A stretch of 64,000 nucleotides of DNA, taken from Blastocystis hominis. Its lineage: Eukaryota; Sar; Bigyra; Opalinata; Blastocystidae. Under the pieces are notes generated by a model. It saw nothing but the letters and a program-made list of their open reading frames with translations. It was not told where the DNA came from and ran no database searches. The position numbers and the translations under genes are program-made. Positions 60,780 through 64,000 of this stretch are shown one piece after another (positions within the stretch are counted from its first letter, which is position 1; the number at the start of each line of letters is the position of its first letter). The DNA lies in assembly GCF_000151665.1 (NCBI RefSeq), contig NW_013171831.1, forward strand, positions 176,940 to 240,939, read 5' to 3'.

Positions 60780-61235
60780 ATGAACTGTTGGATGAATGAT
60801 GAACGTCTTGATATCACACGTAAATATGTGCATGATATGATTAATTCATTTGTTGAGGACCCAAAAGGTACAAATTATCATAATGAGTATAATCCTCCTT
60901 ATATGATGATAAATTCACCCGATCTTCAATATCTTCTTGTGAAATCATGTAATGATGATAAATACATAGTGAAGTGGGGTGAAGTGGGGCGACAAAGTCG
61001 CCCCGGGGAGGCGAAGCCTCCCCACGAAGTAGGAGGACTTGCGGGACAAAGTCCCGCCGGGGAAGGTTCGCTTCCCCGAAACATTGCTGAACTCCGTGCT
61101 TTCAATGAGAATATCTATGATATCGAAGGTCATCGTGTGATGACATTAGGTGGTGATATAATTATCATTGATATCGATGGTGTTGCATTTGATCAACTCG
61201 AATGTGTATCGGGTAAACGATTACCGCCAAAGTAA
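60780..61235 (+). CDS. Element protein carrying four hairpin insertions in frame
   Basis: 151 aa. Residues 1-68 (MNCWMNDERLDITRKYVHDM) and 102-151 (RAFNENIYDIEGHRVMTL..) look like ordinary sequence, while residues about 69-99 (GRQSRPGEAKPPHEV..) are made entirely by four GC-rich hairpins at 60986-61077. The frame is kept. No domain recognised. Start context is CAAATG, not TAAATG. Confidence 0.6.
   Translation: MNCWMNDERLDITRKYVHDMINSFVEDPKGTNYHNEYNPPYMMINSPDLQYLLVKSCNDDKYIVKWGEVGRQSRPGEAKPPHEVGGLAGQSPAGEGSLPRNIAELRAFNENIYDIEGHRVMTLGGDIIIIDIDGVAFDQLECVSGKRLPPK
60986..61077. repeat. Cluster of four GC-rich hairpins
   Basis: 60986-61004 (stem GGGGCGAC, loop AAA), 61005-61023 (stem GGGGAGGC, loop GAA), 61041-61057 (stem GCGGGAC, loop AAA), 61059-61077 (stem GGGGAAG, loop GTTCG). 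The first two abut directly. Confidence 0.92.
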
Positions 61236-61283
61236 AAGACTGGAAGCTATGGTTTCCAAGTCGCCCTTATTTCACTTTGTCCC

Positions 61284-62592
61284 TTAAAGTTCTACAATCG
61301 TGACTTGGAAGTTCGAGTATAAGTGCGAGATAGTTGTATCACCACCGCGTGTCACAACGAGCTCTAATCCACCCTCTTTTAACGGTGAAAATATAGATGT
61401 GCCAGAGACGTTCATTGTTGGGGTTGGGTTGTCAAGTGTTGTCTTCAGCAACGTTGCTTGAGACGTAGTGATTACCAAGGTCGGCGTGTCTGTAAAGCCT
61501 ACGAGTGCCTGTTCGTAGTTATCACACTTGAGACTCAAATTAATCGTGACCAGATACTTGCTGTTCGAAGATAACATGAGTCCTTCCGTCAAGTTCGAAT
61601 TGTCCGATCCGAGTATCTCGGATACGACGGTGTGACCACTACCAGACCAAGAGTACGTGAACGTCTTGGAGAGCTTGGCAGGCTGTGGCTCGAAGGATAT
61701 TCCACTGCTAGTCACGTTCAGCAAGTACGATCCTGAGCTTGGACTAGGGATGGTCAATTTGCTCACACCCGTTCCATAATTGATCACGATACATTGTTCT
61801 TCATTCGTACATCCAAGAATATCTTTATAGATTACATTGGAGTCAAGGATGCTCGTTGTGGGTACTTCAGTATTTGTCTCGTTCTTGAAGACGAAGTAGC
61901 CAGAAGAGTTATTCATCGCAGGCACGTTCACACCGAATGCACTATTGCCCTTGTAAGCAATGAGACACAGGTTCGTCGACTGCACGCCGAGGCAATCGTG
62001 GAATAGAGTTGAGGCGTTCATTGTCTCGAATGTGTACTGAATTCCGAAAGCCCCAGCCTCTACTCCTTTCAGGATGTACGTCCCGGACTGATCTGGCAGG
62101 AACAGATCTTTACGAGTGCTCGTTGTCGAGTTCCAGTTGGCAATCGCGTACTTGTTCGATGTGGTACCGAGACCGATAGCCGTGTTGATCGTAGTCGCAC
62201 TGAATAACAAGAACGAAGGATTGCCATCTTCGTCCATGTTCAGCACGTACTTGCCGCTACCCGGCAGATCGAGTTCACCGAATGTGCTATTGCTGGTAAA
62301 GTATGGAATCGTGCCTTGAGTGGCAATGGTAATCGCCTGGCTGTTGCTGTCTTTGAAGTACGAGTTGTCGAGCGTGGTGAACTCTTCAGGCTGCTCAGGT
62401 ACTACAGTGCCCGCGTCCGTCCATGTGAGGAGACCATTGTCTCCCTTGGTGAGTACGTAGTTTCCATTGGACGCAGGAAGACTGAATGTGTCGAATGAGC
62501 CGTCTCGAGTAGTACTGGAGACCATTCGTCATCTCCTTGCGTTTGAATACTCCGTTCTGGAGATATACAAGTTTCTCTGCTGTGCTTGACAT
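61284..62592 (-). pseudogene. Repetitive fibre-like protein of the element, broken
   Basis: About 430 residues; begins MSSTAEKLVYLQNGVF. A module with G.YVL or SYLL followed by a GxLxW-type loop recurs (NYVLTKGDNGLLTWTDAG, KYVLNMDEDGNPSF, TYILKGVEAGAFG, YFVFKNETNTE, SYLLNVTSSGISFE), with a different knob-like C-terminal part rich in Thr/Ser and beta strands. This is the look of a viral fibre or attachment protein. About one break. It is divergent from the capsid gene with 95 bp between, holding two hairpins. Confidence 0.6.
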
Positions 62593-62597
62593 TTATA
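62590..62597 (-). promoter_or_regulatory. TATAAATG at fibre-like gene start
   Basis: TATAAATG on the minus strand. Confidence 0.55.
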
Positions 62598-62600
62598 CTA

Positions 62601-62643
62601 GGGAGGAAACTTCGTTTCCTCCCGGGGGAGCCGCAGGCTCCCC
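62601..62643. repeat. Pair of GC-rich hairpins between fibre-like and capsid genes
   Basis: 62601-62623: stem GGGAGGAAAC / GTTTCCTCCC, loop TTC. 62625-62643: stem GGGGAGCC / GGCTCCCC, loop GCA. Confidence 0.92.
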
Positions 62644-62684
62644 TTGATTACTTTGTGGAGAAAATTATTTTCTCTGCTATATAA

Positions 62685-62690
62685 TAAATG
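62685..62690 (+). promoter_or_regulatory. TAAATG at capsid gene start
   Basis: Preceded by TATATAA at 62678, so the whole reads as TATA fused to the start. Confidence 0.55.
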
Positions 62691-64000
62691 GCAACTACAA
62701 TTCCTCCTGTGCATAACTACGAATCGCAGATTGTGTTCAGCAATCAGTCCAATAACATCAAGTCGACCGATGTGATCAATTGGACGATCGCACCATCCGG
62801 TGATGACGTGTACTTCAATCTCTACAAGTCTCGAATGACGTTCAAGCTCAAGATCACCGGATTGGCAAATAACGCAACAGGTTCACCCAAGGTATTCTAT
62901 GTTCCGGTGAAGAAGAACATGTCGGGCATCGTGAACAACACGAAGGTCACGTACACCTATTGGAATGGTGAGAACCTGGCGTCCTTGCCTCTGAGTGCAG
63001 ACAATGAAAACATCGGCCAGATCCGGTCACTCTTGAATGCGCTCACGGACAACAAGCACAACAATGTGGTGAATGAAGGATTGAAGGAACTGTCCTACAT
63101 CTACTACGATGCATTGGACTACGATACTGACGATAAAACCGCGAGAGCTGCGGCCATCCTGGGTCGACCTTATGGTGGGAAGTTGTTCTACAACATGCTC
63201 AAGTTCGTACAGCCCAACAATTCGACCACGGCGTACACGACGATCAATGTGAACTTTGCAGACATCTTCGAAGGTTGTTCTCAGGAACGATTCATCAATC
63301 TCACGCAGATGGATGCTCAGATCTATCCCACGAACGACGATGCATACTTCTACATCGATGCTGGCAAAATCAATACCGCTACAAGTCCGGACGCTGATCC
63401 ATCAGCCACGGCTTTCACCGGTGTGTACTTCGATACATGCACGCTTTGGTATCATAGTTACAAGACGAGTGATGATTCGACCTTCGATCCTGAAGACACT
63501 CAGTTGGTGAAGAACCAGATCATGACCAAGACGTTCCGTATTCCAAGTGGACAGGGATTCATCGATGATCGTGTGTTGGTTAACTTCCCCGTCAAGATGA
63601 TGTTCATGATGTTCACGGACGACGATGGTGATTTCTCGGAACTCCTTGATGTGCGATTCAAACGTATCTCCTTGAACATCGCTGGTGAACAGAAGCGTAT
63701 CATCAATGTGGACAACACGAACACACCCGACGGCATTGATCACACTTTCTTCGAATGGATGGACTATCTTTGCAATAGTCGTTCCGACGAGTACGACACG
63801 CTGTTGACGTACAAGACCTGGTTGAATCAGTTCCGCATCTTCGCCTTCCCGTTGGCCGAGTGGTTCCCGATGCGAGCATCGAATCAGATCCAGTTCGAAA
63901 TCAAATTGGAAGAGGATGTTGCAGCGACGATCCAGATGCACCTCAAAATGATCCGTGCCAACACGGTTGATAAAATTTCTGAAACACAGGGGGTCGTTTG
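62688..64000 (+). CDS. Probable major capsid protein (double jelly-roll type), cut by window
   Basis: The frame opens at MATTIPPVHNYESQIVFSNQ and stays open to the end of the window (437 codons, 3' end outside). NVNFADIFEGCSQERFINLT, VNFPVKMMFMMFTDDDGDFS, TYKTWLNQFRIFAFPLAEWF and FEIKLEEDVAATIQM are beta-rich. Length, position and start context fit the major capsid protein of Polinton-like viruses. I assign it by context and composition; a structure prediction would be decisive. Looks whole as far as seen. Confidence 0.6.
   Translation, partial: MATTIPPVHNYESQIVFSNQSNNIKSTDVINWTIAPSGDDVYFNLYKSRMTFKLKITGLANNATGSPKVFYVPVKKNMSGIVNNTKVTYTYWNGENLASLPLSADNENIGQIRSLLNALTDNKHNNVVNEGLKELSYIYYDALDYDTDDKTARAAAILGRPYGGKLFYNMLKFVQPNNSTTAYTTINVNFADIFEGCSQERFINLTQMDAQIYPTNDDAYFYIDAGKINTATSPDADPSATAFTGVYFDTCTLWYHSYKTSDDSTFDPEDTQLVKNQIMTKTFRIPSGQGFIDDRVLVNFPVKMMFMMFTDDDGDFSELLDVRFKRISLNIAGEQKRIINVDNTNTPDGIDHTFFEWMDYLCNSRSDEYDTLLTYKTWLNQFRIFAFPLAEWFPMRASNQIQFEIKLEEDVAATIQMHLKMIRANTVDKISETQGVV

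Larger units (their letters stand above)
53140..64000. mobile_element. Polinton-like virus-like element (left part, right end outside window)
   Basis: Protein-primed family B polymerase, retroviral-type integrase and a probable jelly-roll capsid gene together define a Polinton/Maverick or adintovirus-like element. Order from left: subterminal repeats, polymerase (-), small adaptor-like protein (-), two unknown (+), integrase (-), two small (+), fibre-like (-), capsid (+). There are no introns or TGTTTGTT motifs, unlike the host genes. Packaging ATPase, protease and minor capsid genes are expected to the right, outside the window. It is largely open with about two or three breaks, so a recent insertion is likely. 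Target-site duplication cannot be judged from one end. Confidence 0.85.

Overview
The window is a compact nuclear segment of a protist, most probably Blastocystis (stramenopile). Three things point there. Nearly every gene is cut by spliceosomal introns of only about 24-36 nt with GT..AG ends. TGTTTGTT lies just past the ends of most genes. In at least six genes the reading frame runs into or past that motif without a proper stop, so the stop codon would have to be completed by the poly(A) tail, a mechanism described for Blastocystis nuclear genes.

Host part (1-51.5 kb), on both strands with very short spacers: PPR-like protein, FAM135-like hydrolase with a RanBP2 zinc finger, RFC5, MCM6, SmF, DDX10/Dbp4 (minus), MORN/LRR protein (minus), VPS9 Rab-GEF (minus), CBP80 (minus), RPA2 (minus), THOC1 with a very long low-complexity tail, guanylate kinase (minus), a CDPK, a MAP kinase with an unusual activation loop, a ZNF598/Hel2-like E3, a presumed mitochondrial protein (minus), a RING protein (minus), a helicase-less polymerase theta/nu-type enzyme (minus), a giant PHD/GNAT chromatin protein, NOB1, a DAD1-like DASH subunit, CPSF160, and tRNA-Arg(TCG). 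Replication (RFC5, MCM6, RPA2, Pol theta type) and RNA processing/export (SmF, CBP80, THOC1, CPSF160, DDX10, NOB1, ZNF598) dominate, but neighbours look like ordinary housekeeping genes and not an operon.

After a 1.5 kb AT-rich gene-free stretch (51.5-53.1 kb) comes a Polinton-like virus-like element that runs off the right edge (about 53.1-64.0 kb). From left: subterminal modular repeats, protein-primed family B DNA polymerase (minus), a small protein sharing the polymerase N-terminal module (minus), two unknown proteins (plus), a retroviral-type integrase (minus), two small proteins (plus), a repetitive fibre-like protein (minus), and a probable major capsid protein (plus, cut by the window). 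It looks recent: mostly open, with about two or three breaks. It has its own signature not seen around host genes: TAAATG overlapping the start of seven of its nine genes, and GC-rich hairpins (GGGG...CCCC, 3-5 nt loops) both between and inside its genes.

Exon structures were worked out by eye from frame continuity, GT..AG borders and family alignment from memory; individual borders can be off by a few bases.
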